DNA from: Exobasidium rhododendri
Taxonomy: Eukaryota > Basidiomycota > Exobasidiomycetes > Exobasidiales > Exobasidiaceae
Reading direction: 5' to 3'
Assembly: GCA_026210745.1 (NCBI GenBank)
Contig: CP110630.1
Coordinates: forward strand, 3,224,001-3,288,000
Length of the DNA stretch: 64,000 nt
Shown one piece after another: positions 10,598 through 24,733 of the stretch. Position 1 is the first letter of the stretch; every line of letters begins with the position of its first letter. Below the pieces are notes generated by a model, which made no database searches, was not told the origin of the DNA, and saw only the letters and a program-made list of their open reading frames with translations. A program made the translations under genes and the position numbers.

Positions 10598-13500
10598 TCA
10601 AGAAGCAGAAGAACTCGCACCACCGTTTCGAACATTCTTGTGCAGAAACTCAAAGAGGCTTGTCCCGGCCTCTTTCCCTATCAGGTGATGGACCTCTTCT
10701 TGACTCCAGTCGCACAACTCGGTCAGATCTCGGAGAGAATTGCTGATCAGGCGGTAGTTCTTGACAGTGATACCTGGCAGGGAAAGGAGAATATCCTGAG
10801 GGGTTAAATTGTAAGAATTCTCCGACATGACGGAGGATTCTCCAGCGGTGGTGCTTTTCTTGTCGGTTAGGCTGTTGTTGGCGTTGCTTTCATCGAGACC
10901 AATGGCGGCCACTCGATCCACCTCCGGTTCATCGTAATTCTGTTTCAGTTCGGCAAAGATGTCCGATGTTGAATACGGTGAACTTGACCAGATCACTCGC
11001 AGTCTTGGAAAGGCAAGGGTGAGTAGGACGAGCTTGGATTGAATATCGATTTCGCTTGGCTTTGTACGATTTGTTATGATCGTTTTCGGATTCGCTTTGC
11101 TTTCGTTGATTGTTTGCAAGGAGAAGGACTTTCCTCGGTCGAACTCTATCAGCAAGATTGGATGCTGGTAATGTATAGACATGAGTTCACACTGTGTGTA
11201 CAATCTTCCTGAGTTGAAACTTTGGACCAGATCGGGAAGACTCTTTCTCTCTACACACATTGTGTTTGTTAGGATGTAGTCTCCCACTTGAAGTGTGCAC
11301 GGAATCACTTGCATCCCAGCTCCATGAAGCATGGAAGGCAGGCTTGATCGAAATTCCCTCATGTCTACGATGACCCGCGGCGGCTCTGAAGTAGCGGTGC
11401 GCTGACCTCCAGCCAGTCGACTATTGATCGTCCTTAGGAGCCTTTCGTCTGCACTCTGTTCGGCAGGTCTGCCATCTGCTTGTAGAGGTAGTGCCATCAT
11501 TGCCTTCTCTCGAATGAGCCTTTCAAAACTTTCCTTTTCTCGACGTAGATTGCTGAGATATCGCTGCTCTTCCACCGATTCGGCGTACATGAGAAAGTAG
11601 ACACGTACATCGACAAGAGGGTGTGTTGTCCGATAAACTTCTACCCTTCGAACAAACGCTGGCTCGGGATCGTACATGATGATGAAGCGTGGTCGTAATT
11701 CTTGCAAATTCTTGTCATCATCGTCACCACTGTATGGTCGGACTACAATCAGATCTTCCATACTCAACAGACCAAAGTAGCTCTCAAATTCGACTTGTGT
11801 GAAGTTGTCTGCCATAGAGGTGGGCAGTGATCCGCCGCCGCTTCCTCCGCCTTCCATGTCTTCTTCGGGACCAAAGTCATCCAAGCTGTGTTGTAGAGCA
11901 TTCTTCATGAATTCGGCAACCTCGCCAGCTTCCGCTTCAAGATACTCTGGCGCGCTCTGAGGGTCTTTGCGACGCATCCCACTGGCATTTGCTCCTCCTC
12001 GTAGTCTCCTACGTTTGGCCGAGATGTTATCCTTTCTCTTCAACTGATCACTCTCAAACGTCGATTTTGAAGCATCACTCGCTCCACCCCCACTACCTGG
12101 CTTACTATGAACAGCCCCCTTTCCACTCATGGAATTGAACGACCCACTGCGTAGATTTGTACTCATGTTGCCCAGATCAGTCTTCCATCGAAAGTAGTCT
12201 TTCAGCTGATTTTCCATGACTCGTTTTCCCGGCCGATGGTCCTTCACGGCATTCTTTCCTATAACGGAAGTGCTCATAGTCGATAGAAAGTCACGAATCT
12301 GAAAGCAAGTACGCTCCGATTCAACCATGATCAAGACGGTGTTGTTGGGCTTCTTTGTCAAGTCGTTGTTTGACCAGTGAATATCTTGCTCGATCTCATC
12401 AAGCACCTCACGAAGGAGGTGCCATTTCGGTAGCTCTTCAAGTGTAGGTTCGATGCCGGGAGGTAGCCACCAAGGTCGCTTTTCTTTTTCAGGCTGCACA
12501 TTTCTTCTATTGCTACTACGACTACTAATGCCAAAAGCGGCCTCTTCCTCATCAGGGTCGATACCATCATCCACTGGAGGAGGACGACCAGCAGAGGTGT
12601 TACTGCTCACCGAAGGCGCTGAGCTGGTCGGCTTCTTAAAGTCTCCAGTAAACACTCTTGCTTTTGCTTCCGAGAATATCACATTCGCCGCATCCATAAA
12701 GAGCCACGGACTCTGGTTCTGACGAATCAATGGGTTGGCGCCGTTGGCCGAGTTGGTTTGACCTGCCAAGATCGTCTCTAGATACTTGTGATATTTGACA
12801 GCGTCGTAGGCGATCAGGTACCTGCACGAAGAAGTATATCAGTATGGCATGCCATACCTCTACACCACTCTGAACTCACGTCAATAGCATTCGTAGGTCA
12901 TGAAGGTCGCTGACCAGTCGTTTCGTCTTTGTGCCGATGCGGTGCCACACAGGATCCAATTGACGTCGTACCACCGATTCGAAAGCCTGAAAGATGGCAT
13001 TCTCAATCGTTGCATCTTCTATTTCAACCGATCCGCTTCCACGTTTCAATTCGTTCAGAGTTGCATCCAAGCATTCTACTATAGCGTTCTGTATCCTCTT
13101 CATCGAGCTAGACAGGGGCTGGTGTAGCTCAATGACGTCCGCTTTCCTCTTTCCAAGATCTCGAATGACTGATTTGTGAAACCTTGGCCAAAGCTCCACT
13201 CTTCTGATACGGAGCTGACCAAGCACAGTCTGCAGCGGACTCAAGCCCATGGCAAAGAACTCTGGTGAATCCGAGAATGCCTTCAAGAAGCCCTCTTTAT
13301 TCTCTTGTCGAAAGATTCGGGCAATGAAGCTCTCGACGCATGTGGGATCGATCCTCTCGGCGTGCAGGATGACAAGACCAGTGATGATGTCGGTCGGTAT
13401 CCTCTTGCTCAGCATATCAACGACCAAGATTCGAGAAGTGATGCTTATAAGGCCACCAGACAGGTACAGCTCCTGTCTGGCCTTTGCATTCGTGTCATGG

Positions 13501-13907
13501 CCAATGCTCCGTAGTCCCGGCTTCCTTACGCCCATCGTCGTTAGCTCCTCTCCAAGACCCATCTCCTCTTCAGCTGTCGCATTGACCAAGACAACCAAAT
13601 GCGATGGGCCGTCATACAGACGCAAGACACTGGCGACAATCGTTCTCAGTCCCAGCCCCCGGGCCAGTATCAAAAGAGCATCTGGATCGTTGGCGTCATC
13701 AGACGAGCTGTTTGCATCGCTGTTGTTTCCTTGCTCAGGACCAGGAATGAGAGAATGTATTATATGTTTCTGAAAGGGCAGGAGATGTGTGACTTTGTCC
13801 AGCGTGCCCAGGTCTGCGGCCCCATCCGATTCCAGGGCCATGCCGTGGATGCTGGGGGCGGCAACTAGATCCAAGACCGCCGGTGTGATTGCTTGCTTCA
13901 GCAGCAT
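10598..13907 (-). CDS. RAD1: DNA repair structure-specific endonuclease, XPF/Rad1
   Basis: Catalytic subunit of the XPF-ERCC1 (Rad1-Rad10) nuclease, which cuts the 5' side of bubble lesions in nucleotide excision repair and acts in single-strand annealing and crosslink repair. Exons are 13907-12880 and 12821-10598, giving 1083 residues, the usual family length; splicing restores RMLLTYLIAYDAVKYHKYLE. The N-terminal half is the degenerate SF2 helicase-like region (LLILARGLGLRTIVASVLRL, ISITSRILVVDMLSKRIP, GLVILHAERIDPTCVESFIARIFRQ). The ERCC4 nuclease domain starts near residue 820 (VIVDMREFRSSLP) and keeps GDYILT and the metal-binding VERKSLPDL near residue 867. The C-terminal tandem helix-hairpin-helix that binds Rad10 is near 1013-1075 (LTPQDILLSLPGITVKNYR). 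It is head to head with PAP1, 226 bp apart. Confidence 0.97.
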
Positions 13908-14133
13908 TCATCAGTGGGAAATTCCACGACCATGATCGATGCAGCACTCCACATGTACACGTGACTCCGCCCACGCCTGCAAAGAGCAACTTGTATTCGC
14001 GTTGCTTTGGCGTTGATGGGTGTAGAAGAGGCTCCTTCTCAAGAGTAGGGAAACGACACATCAGCTCGGATCTCCTGTAGTCTTGCAAGCAAGCTTTTTC
14101 TTGCTCCACTTCACCTTTGTCTATTTGCTGGTG
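13908..14133. promoter_or_regulatory. Short divergent promoter of RAD1 and PAP1 with E-box
   Basis: This 226-bp stretch separates the two start codons. CACGTG lies at 13958-13963, followed by CCGCCCACGCC, a GC-rich element. Both genes must share this control region; the identity of the binding factor is unknown. Confidence 0.6.
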
Positions 14134-16541
<2,408 letters not shown>

Positions 16542-16704
16542 GCGAGACAGAACATCATCATCAAAGCGGCCACTTCGGCCCTTTCTTCCCTTGTCCACCC
16601 TCCTCCTCCCCGTCTCCCTCCCCACTCTCTTGTAATTATAGAAAGGCATTAAGTTACACTGTGCAATTAGCATGATTAAGTCAAAAATTACGTGATGTGT
16701 GCTA

Positions 16705-19354
16705 CTAAAGTACAGGCTCAATCAGGGCGTGGTCTTCCAAGAACGACATCCAAGAGGACAGATATTCATCTCTCGATTCTCCGATCGTTCCACTATCGCC
16801 TACAATGCAGAGCTGTCTCTTCGCTCTCGTCATTGCCACATTCAATCTCTTCTTCTCAGCCAAGAATCCCACATTCTTTTGCTCGTTCGACCTGACCAAA
16901 GACAAGATGACGACTTCGTTTTCCATGCCCTGCATCGAATCGATACTTCCAATGGTGATCTTCTCATAGTCACCCTTGAGACCTCTCATACGATCAGACA
17001 GCAGGCTAACCTGCAGATTGTAAGGGGACAGGATGCAGATCTTGCCGGGATCTAGGCCTAAGTTGACGAGAAGTTGCACATGTTTCGACACCACTTCGAT
17101 TTCGTTGACATTGCTCTTCGACTGTTGCGATTGTAGAGTGGAATTGCTGCCTCCTTCATTCGGAGCCGCGCTCTCAAACATCTCTGTTCCAACCGTGTCG
17201 TAGAAGACCAAAGGCGCGTTGTAAATTTCTTCATCTGGCGTCTCGCTTTCTTCTTCCTTGGCTGCGAACCCTTCCAAGTCGAGAAGACGAATGGAAGCAC
17301 AGCTGGCGTCCGCCTTTATCTTGTTATCGTATAATGAAGTGTTGGGAAATCGCATGATCTCTTCATTCATACGATATTGAGTGTCTAGCAACGCTTTGCA
17401 GCCAGGTCCGTACAAGCCTAATAGACGGCTGAACAGCGTAGTCTCTAGTGATTGCGGTGGACGAAGATACGTCTTTTTCGGTCTAGTTGTCAGCTCTGCA
17501 AAGGCTGCCGCTGCATCGTCTTTGTCGTCGTCGTCATCATCATCATCATTTACCGCTTCTTCGGTTCTGTCATTATCACCTTCGTCGTCGACCTCGCTTG
17601 AAGGTGACTGCATCGAATCACCAGCAGATCTGGCACCATCTTCTGATCTGATGGACTTCTGCATCTTTGCATCCTTCTCTTTCCTGCCTTTCTGTTGGGA
17701 GTGTCGATAGCCCTTGACCGTCGGAGGCAGTTGCAGATGGTCGCCAGCCAAGATCAACTTACCGTCTGGCTTCGCAAGCGAGATAGGTATCCAGCATGAC
17801 GCTTCGGTAGCTTGACAAGCTTCGTCAATGACCACGACGTCGAATTGCATTCCATTCAATTGCCTACCGCCAGCTCCATGGCATGTAGCAACGACTATGC
17901 TCGCCCTGTTCAGCACAGTCTTGACTAAGCCCCTCTCTCTTTTCCGATACTCTCTACGCAGCAATCTAATTTCTTCTCTTCTCTCCTTCCTCTCACTGCC
18001 TTTCAGTTTTCCTTTGCCGGAAGCTTGTCCTCGAGAAGAGGCCGATTTATTGCCAGCTGCTGCTTCCTTTGGTCGTAGAGAGGAGAGTGCCTGCTCCAAT
18101 TCTTTTCGAACGTCTTTCATCAATGACCCTTCCTCGGAATTCTGCGCTTGGTAATCAAGTGTCCTTGTCATCAACGACTTGAGCACCCTGGCCGGGTCTG
18201 GTACAGAGAAGAATAGCATTTCGAGTCAATTGAGGTGGTCTGTCTTCAGACGGGAATGCATAATTAGCTTCTACTCACGCCCTAATCGAGTCACGCCGAT
18301 TCCACTCTTTGCGAGCATATCCGAGCCTTTTGTGACGATCTTTTCCAGCAGGTTATCGGCTGCCAAATTACTAGCTCCGCAGACGAGAACCCTCTTCTTC
18401 TCTCCTACAGCTAGTTGAAGCACCAACTCGGCCACCGCAGTGGTCTTGCCGGTTCCCGGAGGGCCATGTATCAGAGCAAAGTGGTTTGTCCGCAGTGCAA
18501 ACTTGATCGCAGCTATTTGAGACTCGTTCAAGTCGGCATTGATGAGCGGTATAGGGGTGCTTTGCATCTCTTCCGACCACGTTGGCGGGGATTGAGCCAG
18601 TAGAGCGGCCACTAGAGGTGAGGAGGAGCTTGACGACTCTCCCTTGCTGCTAGACTTTTCGTCCCCTTCACTCTCTGAAGATGATGCATTCTCTGCCGTC
18701 TTTCGAGAGGTCGTGACGGAGACATTCAGCTGTCTGGAAAGGCGAACAAGAAAGTGCTCCATTCGATCAAATGTAGCTTCATTTGCAACCTTGACTACTC
18801 GGATCCGGTTGGGTAGTTCTGGCATTTCCCCGCCCTTGCTCCTATGAGAAGTAGCAACGACAATCTTACTATCTAGAACCCGATATACGACCCCAGAAAT
18901 CGGATCCGCTGCTGTTTTGCCCTTACTCTTTGCATGCGAAGGGTCGAAGTCATGATCTTCCAGCTGAACTATGTCGCCAGGTCGGAGGGAGTGAGGTGGG
19001 AACAGAGCTGTAGAGTGAAATGCTAAAGGTCTCTCCAGCTCGACAAGACTGAGAATGAAAAACAACGAAACTGTAAGAACACATATACTCTCTCCTCTAT
19101 CGAATCGCTGCACTCTAGGCTTCGCTCGCTCACATCTTGCCGCCCAATCCTACCGCGATAGACAGCACACCCAGGCCCAAAACCGCAACACCATTTCTTT
19201 CTAGTTGCTTTGGAGGGCATTTAGACAGCAGTAGACGAGTCTCTTCTTGCTCCTCCTTTCTTTCCGCTATCAGTAGGTCTGCCTGCTTTTGTAACCATTT
19301 CTGAAGCAAAGCCGACGAAGGCTTCTGAGCCTGGCAGAGCTCTACCTTGGGCAT
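16705..19354 (-). CDS. HCS1: SMUBP2/IGHMBP2-type UPF1-like superfamily 1 helicase
   Basis: 5'-to-3' ATP-dependent DNA/RNA helicase of the yeast Hcs1 / human IGHMBP2 group. Exons are 19354-19134, 19048-18279 and 18197-16705, giving 827 residues. The joins restore GLGGKILVELERPL and GVTRLGHPARVLKS, both family-typical. Walker A is GPPGTGKTT near residue 270; motif II is VVIDEACQA near 455; GDHLQLPPTV, LDTQYRMNEEIMRFPN, ILSPYNLQVSLL, GSIDSMQGMENEVVILSLVRS and VAMTRAKRQL are the later helicase motifs. An acidic insert (DNDRTEEAVNDDDDDDDDKD) interrupts domain 1A-2A. The start at 19354 (MPKVELCQ) is preferred; an in-frame ATG at 19450 would add 32 residues and reach into the promoter shared with the aminotransferase. 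No R3H or AN1 domain is visible, as in yeast Hcs1. Confidence 0.94.
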
Positions 19355-19573
19355 GATGCCATCCAAAGAAGGGAGGGGAAGTGCAAGCACGGGAAAAGGT
19401 GCTCCACTCTTGGAATCGGTATGTTCGGACTGGCCACGCGACCAGTTCACCGGTCAAATAATACAGAAATACAGAAAAGTGACTCGCTCCGACGGTCGAG
19501 AAGATCTCTTAAGTCTGGTGAGATCGTATCTTCTTGTCGGGTTCCCTTCTCCAATCTCACCTCAAACCACAAG
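19355..19573. promoter_or_regulatory. Short divergent promoter of HCS1 and BAT
   Basis: About 219 bp lie between the chosen starts, so both 5' leaders come from this stretch. I see no CACGTG here, and no clear TATA box. Confidence 0.5.
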
Positions 19574-21033
19574 ATGGCGATCCCTAGACTGGCGCCTTTT
19601 GGCAAAGCACTCCCATCACCTGCAAATATGCTGTCGCGATCCATCCGTAGAGCTCCTGCTTCTGCACGGCTCGTGGTACCCGGTACATCTCGAAGCCAGT
19701 CTACCTCTGCCGCATACACTGATCCCATGACTGGCGAGACGACGGGACACAATGATATCGATGCTTCTGCTGTCATCATTGAAGCCACAAAATCCCCAAA
19801 ACAACCACCTCAAGCCAGTACCTTGGTCTTTGGCCACAGTTTTTCGGATCACATGCTCTCGATACCATGGAATTCAACTTCTGGCTGGTCTTCCCCCAAG
19901 ATCCACGCTTACTCCCCTCTTACCCTTGACCCATCAAGCGTCATTTTTCACTATGCTCCTAGTCTGTTTGAAGGAATGAAAGCATACAAAGATGTAAATG
20001 GAGGGGTTCGCCTTTTTCGCCCGGACATGAACATGGCGAGGATGAACATATCCGCTTCGCGTATTGCTCTGCCGGTAAGTGCCATGTAATGGCACTCGAC
20101 ACCATTCACAGCTATACTGATCAATATCATCACACCCTCTACAGAACTTTTCCGGAAAAGACCTGACAAAGCTGATTGCCAAGTTGGTTTCCATTGATGC
20201 ATCCTGGATTCCCTCTGAGCCAGGACACTCTCTATACCTCCGCCCTACTCTCATCGGCACACAAGCTGCTCTAGGAGTTCATCCTACATCTGATGCTCTC
20301 CTTTTCGTCATCACATCTCCCGTAGGACCGTACTACAAGACAGGATTCAAGCCAGTTGCACTTGAAGCGGACCCAAATAAAGTTCGAGCTTGGCCTGGAG
20401 GGACAGGTCAATTTAAGCTGGGCGGGAATTACGCTCCAGGTATTCGACCTCAAATGGAAGCTGCTACCAGAGGATACCAGCAAAATCTGTGGCTCTTCGG
20501 AGAGGAGCACTGGTTGACAGAGGTAGGGACGATGAATCTGTTTGTCGCTCTGCAGAAAGATGACGGTAGTGAGTTTCAGAATGGATAGAATCTGCGTACG
20601 TATCCACCGCTGACAATGACCCTCTCCAAACGTTGCACAAACAGCCACTGAGCTTGTTACGCCTCCCTTGAACGGAATGATCTTGCCGGGCGTCACTCGA
20701 GACTCCATCTTGGGACTGGCTAGGGATCATGCGAGCGGTAAATGGACAATCGAGGGCCTGCCATCGAAGTTGACGGTGTCCGAGAGAGAGATCAACATGG
20801 CAGAGATAGAAAGGGCGTCCAAAGAAGGGCGATTGTTGGAGATCTTTGGTGCTGGGACGGCGGCGGTAGTGTCACCGGTCGATAGAATTGGTTACATGGG
20901 AAAAGACATCAACATTCCCGCTGGCAAAGACGGAGCTGGTAACATCACAAAGGCAATGCTCAAGACAATGACTGATATTCAATTGGGTAAAGTGGAACAC
21001 CCTTGGTCCGTCCTAGTAGACGACATCATCTAG
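19574..21033 (+). CDS. BAT1: Branched-chain amino acid aminotransferase, mitochondrial-type
   Basis: PLP enzyme transferring the amino group between glutamate and branched-chain keto acids, the last step of Leu/Ile/Val synthesis and the first step of their breakdown. Exons are 19574-20074, 20145-20568 and 20645-21033, giving 437 residues; the second donor is taken as GTGAGT at 20569, restoring KDDGTTELVTPPLNGMILPG. The N-terminal 45 residues (SRSIRRAPASARLV) look like a mitochondrial presequence. Fold-type IV motifs are present: SSVIFHYAPSLFEGMKAYK, RLFRPDMNMARMN, the PLP lysine in KLGGNYAP near residue 258, EVGTMNLFV and GTAAVVSPVDRIGY. A fungal genome often has a cytosolic paralogue; only this copy is in view, and the symbol BAT1 rests on the presequence. 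Confidence 0.95.
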
Positions 21034-21444
21034 TACTTTTCCCCCAGTGGAAGGAAGGCCTAATTGCATTTAGGACGCTAAGACGAAATTTGATCCCACA
21101 TTATGTCACCACATTGTATGAACAGTAATGCTGATGGCTTTGACATACCTGTCGAGGCCTTGGAAGGATCCTGCCTGAACGTGCGATCACCACGGACTCT
21201 GAACGGACTCACTTCACTTCCCTCTGCCTCAAGACGCAATAATAGTGGATCTAAGTTGACTCTTTTGATCCCAAGACCATCTCGCACAGATCAGGTGGAG
21301 TTGCCCGCGCAGCGTCCTCGCTTCTGATCTTTTGACTTTCCTTGGAGAGACCCTTACCTACGCTCTTGATTCCGCACCGCCTCGTCTTGCCCTTTCCTTA
21401 CTGAACGACAGTACGGCGTGGACCAAGATAATATTTCCACTCTG
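21034..21444. other. Intergenic between BAT and the HAM1-like gene
   Basis: This 411-bp stretch joins two genes transcribed in the same direction. It should hold the BAT 3' end and the HAM1-like promoter. The frame just upstream of 21445 stays open to a GTG at 21418, but no ATG precedes 21445 in it. Confidence 0.5.
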
Positions 21445-24400
21445 ATGGCCGACGATACTTCCCCTCTGCTCGAGAGGACTTCGCTCGACGAGGGCGATGA
21501 TGAGCAGAGATACCAAGAAGCGCCCTCTTTGGCGCGAATCGCAGGAGCACTGGCGCAGGGCAAGCTTCCTGACAACAATCAACTCTTCACCATCTTCCAT
21601 AAATCGGCCGCTTTTCTTGACGGCATCAGCACTTCCATCAACACTTCCACGCACACCAACGGAGATTATGGGAATAATGACGATGAAGAGGGGGCGGGTG
21701 TCTTGTCGGACGACACAGCAATGATACTGGGCACACTACTAAAAGAAAATAGTGCACTATGTCGACTCCTGGCCAAGTGGATCTATGGAGAAGAGCCCAA
21801 AGACGAGCAAGAGAAAGCCGCCGATGGTGATATGAAGGGAGGTGCTCGAGGAAATGAAAATGAACAGATTCAGCGACTACTCTGGCATTCAGCTCGTGCC
21901 CTCTCCTTTGATACCAAGTTGCCAGTCGACGTGAACGTCGACCTTCCTGTAGATGTCCAGAAGGCGAAGGAGGGCATACAGGAGGGGGCCAAGCAAGTCA
22001 ATGAAGATACTCAAGCGAGCGGTAGGTCGATTGCCCGTCTCGTCAGCTTAATCATCAGTAGTGAAGAGTAAGTGACATTCTTTCTATCCTCCCCCTCCCG
22101 GCGGCGATTACATTGCTCATTTCATTTCATCTCTTCTCTTTCTTCTCATTCAACCGATCAGGTTCCGTCGTATCCCATCGGACATCATACGGTTCTTGCG
22201 GTCATCTCTAGCAGACAAGGTGTCGGATGTAGGCGACCGAATCGACAACGTAGAGGATGCTCTCCGAGGGCCAAGCGGTCATGGTGGAGGCGAAGTGGCG
22301 CCAAAGAAAGACTTTTCTGAGCCGGATGAAGCTTTGCGAGAGGCAGGCTTGGGCGTCCAGTCTGTTATACAAGGTGTCAAGACCGACAAAGGAAAGGGAA
22401 AACAAGCCGACGAGAAGGTGGACGTGGAGAATGACATACGAGAACAAGTAGTGAGCCGTGTTGCTCGACTGCTCGACACGCTTCAATCCGACGAACAGTA
22501 TCAGAATGCTGTCCAGACATTGCTTGCCGTGTCGGGAAAGTATCTGAATCTGTTGGACAAGGCAAAGGAGAGCGTCTCGACATCGATAGAGAAAGCTGAC
22601 GGAGACGACGAAGTGGAAAAGGTCCAAGCATTAGCTTCGGAAGGGATAGAACAGGCAGAGGAAGTTATAATGACCCAGATTGCAACGACTCACTTCGAAG
22701 CGCACATTTCTGCTCAAGCTTCCCATCACTTTGTAGAAGCTGTCAAAGCGGCAAGAGAAGTCTTGGAGGGTCTGGCGGGAGGTAGCAGCACGGAAGATAT
22801 AGTGAAGAAGATGCAGCGGATCAAAAGTGAATTCGAAACGGATTCTGCATTGAAGGATTGGCTTGGTGACGTCAACGACTTCTTAACTAGGAGCATCGGA
22901 GGCAAAGACGGTTCTTCGATCATGAACATGAATTCAGAAGAAGTGAAAGACGAAATGAACACCCTGTACGCTCGTCTGCAAGAGCTCATACAGTCTCGAC
23001 CCGAGTTCCTAGTTGCGATTGATGAATTCAAGGCCAGCTGTCGTGCCTTCTATCTCCTCATTGAGGGAGACGTCGCTCTGCACCGCATTCGAGCAAGAGT
23101 CAACAGAATTGTGCAAATGACGACATTGACACTTTGGGAGGGGGTCAAAGATATCAAGAGCAAAGGTTCGCAGATCGTGTCTATGCTGATCAACGCAGTC
23201 ATACCTAGCATCGGAGATGTGCTTGGCAGTGTGCCTATACCGAGGGTGGAATTCACATCCGATAACGTGGATGCTGTTGTGGAAGATGTCGTGATACCAG
23301 TCGTATCGCTGCTTCCCGATACGATCAATCTGACGACGATGACCGATTGGAGTTGGAAGCGAAATCCGAGCCGAAAGACGACTCAATCGAATCTCGACAC
23401 AAACTTTGTATTGAGCATGCGAGGCCTTCGACTGGCAGTGACAGACGTTTCATTCTATGTTCAAGAGCGCTTCACTGCTCCTTCGACTGGTGCCTGCTTC
23501 TCTTGTTGCTCGTTTGGAAGATCACAAAGCAAGTGGTGCTTGTGTCAAGGTCCGTCCTCTTGGCTCGCTTACACTGAGAGCGCTCTTCTTGATGTAGGGT
23601 TTTGGAGGAAGGGCTTGGGTGTGACATTGGATCTCTCTGACGCGGGGCAATCGGAGGACGATGACCGGAAGAAGACGGCGAAGAAGGGACGAGGAGAGGA
23701 GGGCGTCATGTGGGACGACGACACAACGAGCGAAGGGAAGAGGAGGCATTTCTTTCACGTCAACAAAGTGGATGTGCAAGTGGATGATTCGTTTGATTTC
23801 AAGCTGAGAGAATCAAGGCATTGGATCCTGAATGGACTACTGCGAGTAGCAAGCAAGCCTCTCATCAAAATTGTGATGCGGAGAATCGTATCTGCGCAAA
23901 TTCAGCATGCCTTTGAGTCGGTGGACGGTAAACTCTGGGACTATCACTATCGCGCAAAGAGACTGGCCCTAATAAGAGATGAGCAGAACCAGAAGTGGGA
24001 AAAACAGGGTCTGCCCGAACTGAAGAGAAAGGACATTCATCCAAGTGTGTGGGAGTACGTTTCTGTTCTTGTGAACCCAAGTGCAGGAAAGAGTAAAGCG
24101 AGATTGCTGCTGGAAGAAAAGGAGATCGAAGAAGCAAAGCTGGAAAAGAGGAAGGAGGAGGCCGAGGCCAACGAACAAGCGGCATCCACGGCGACGCAAA
24201 CGAAACAACCAACAGAGATCAAGAGTATGGAAATCAAACCTACAAGCATCATCAAGAACGACGTCGATGGAAATTACAGTCTATCGATTGGACTGGCTCC
24301 TAGGCTGCTGGACAAGTCGAAGAGTGGACCAAAGACGAAACACATCCGCTTGCGAGATGACTTGGTGGAGAGAAATTACCGTAAGTTGGCTGATCGACCT

Positions 24401-24598
24401 AAACAGAAAGTGTTGGATGTCTACCAAGAAGTAGACATTCGAGCCGCCGCCACTTCGACTCTGGAAGAGGTTCAAAGAGGCTTCAGTGTAATCGAAGATA
24501 CAATACACGGCACTCAAGCGACTAGTCGAGTGGTGGCACACGAACAAGCAGGCAAGTATGAGGACGACGGCTGGAAGAGTGAGGCTTTCACGTTGTAG
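21445..24598 (+). CDS. HAM1-like domain protein, fungal, membrane- or lipid-associated
   Basis: Large fungal-specific protein matching, by my recall, the HAM1-like N- and C-terminal domain family, members of which were linked to hyphal fusion; no molecular activity is established. Exons are 21445-22067 and 22162-24598, giving 1019 residues. The N-terminus MADDTSPLLERTS contains an acidic dileucine (DDTSPLL), the kind of signal that AP-3 uses for vacuolar sorting in fungi. The HAM1-N core includes SLIISSEEFRRIPSDIIRFL and a long helical part; the C-terminal domain includes ALHRIRARVNRIVQM, SMLINAVIPSIGDVLGSV, PIPRVEFTSDNVDAVVEDVV and DVSFYVQERF. A Cys-rich segment (ACFSCCSFGRSQSKWCLCQ) near residues 660-690 is unusual and could be an unspliced in-frame intron. 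Near 860-900 is a Lys/Glu-rich helix. Confidence is high that it is a gene, moderate for the family name. Confidence 0.85.
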
Positions 24599-24733
24599 AA
24601 ATTTGTCGATGAGGGACACTAACGTTCGAATGTAACGTACCACTACGACTATGAAAATTACACTACAAGTACACAATGAAATGAATAAGTACGTAACAAA
24701 ACACCACCCTCTCTATCGCTCTCTTGCCTTGCA

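Noticed and set aside
19355-19450. Upstream in-frame ATG for HCS1 at 19450
   Set aside because: Would extend the protein into the short promoter shared with the aminotransferase and adds no family-like sequence.
23541-23600. A 48-nt in-frame segment (GTCCGT to GATGTAG) in the HAM1-like gene as an intron
   Set aside because: The donor is poor, and the encoded ESALLDVGFWRKG resembles the conserved part of the domain, so it was kept as coding. An intron using other sites in the Cys-rich part is not excluded.
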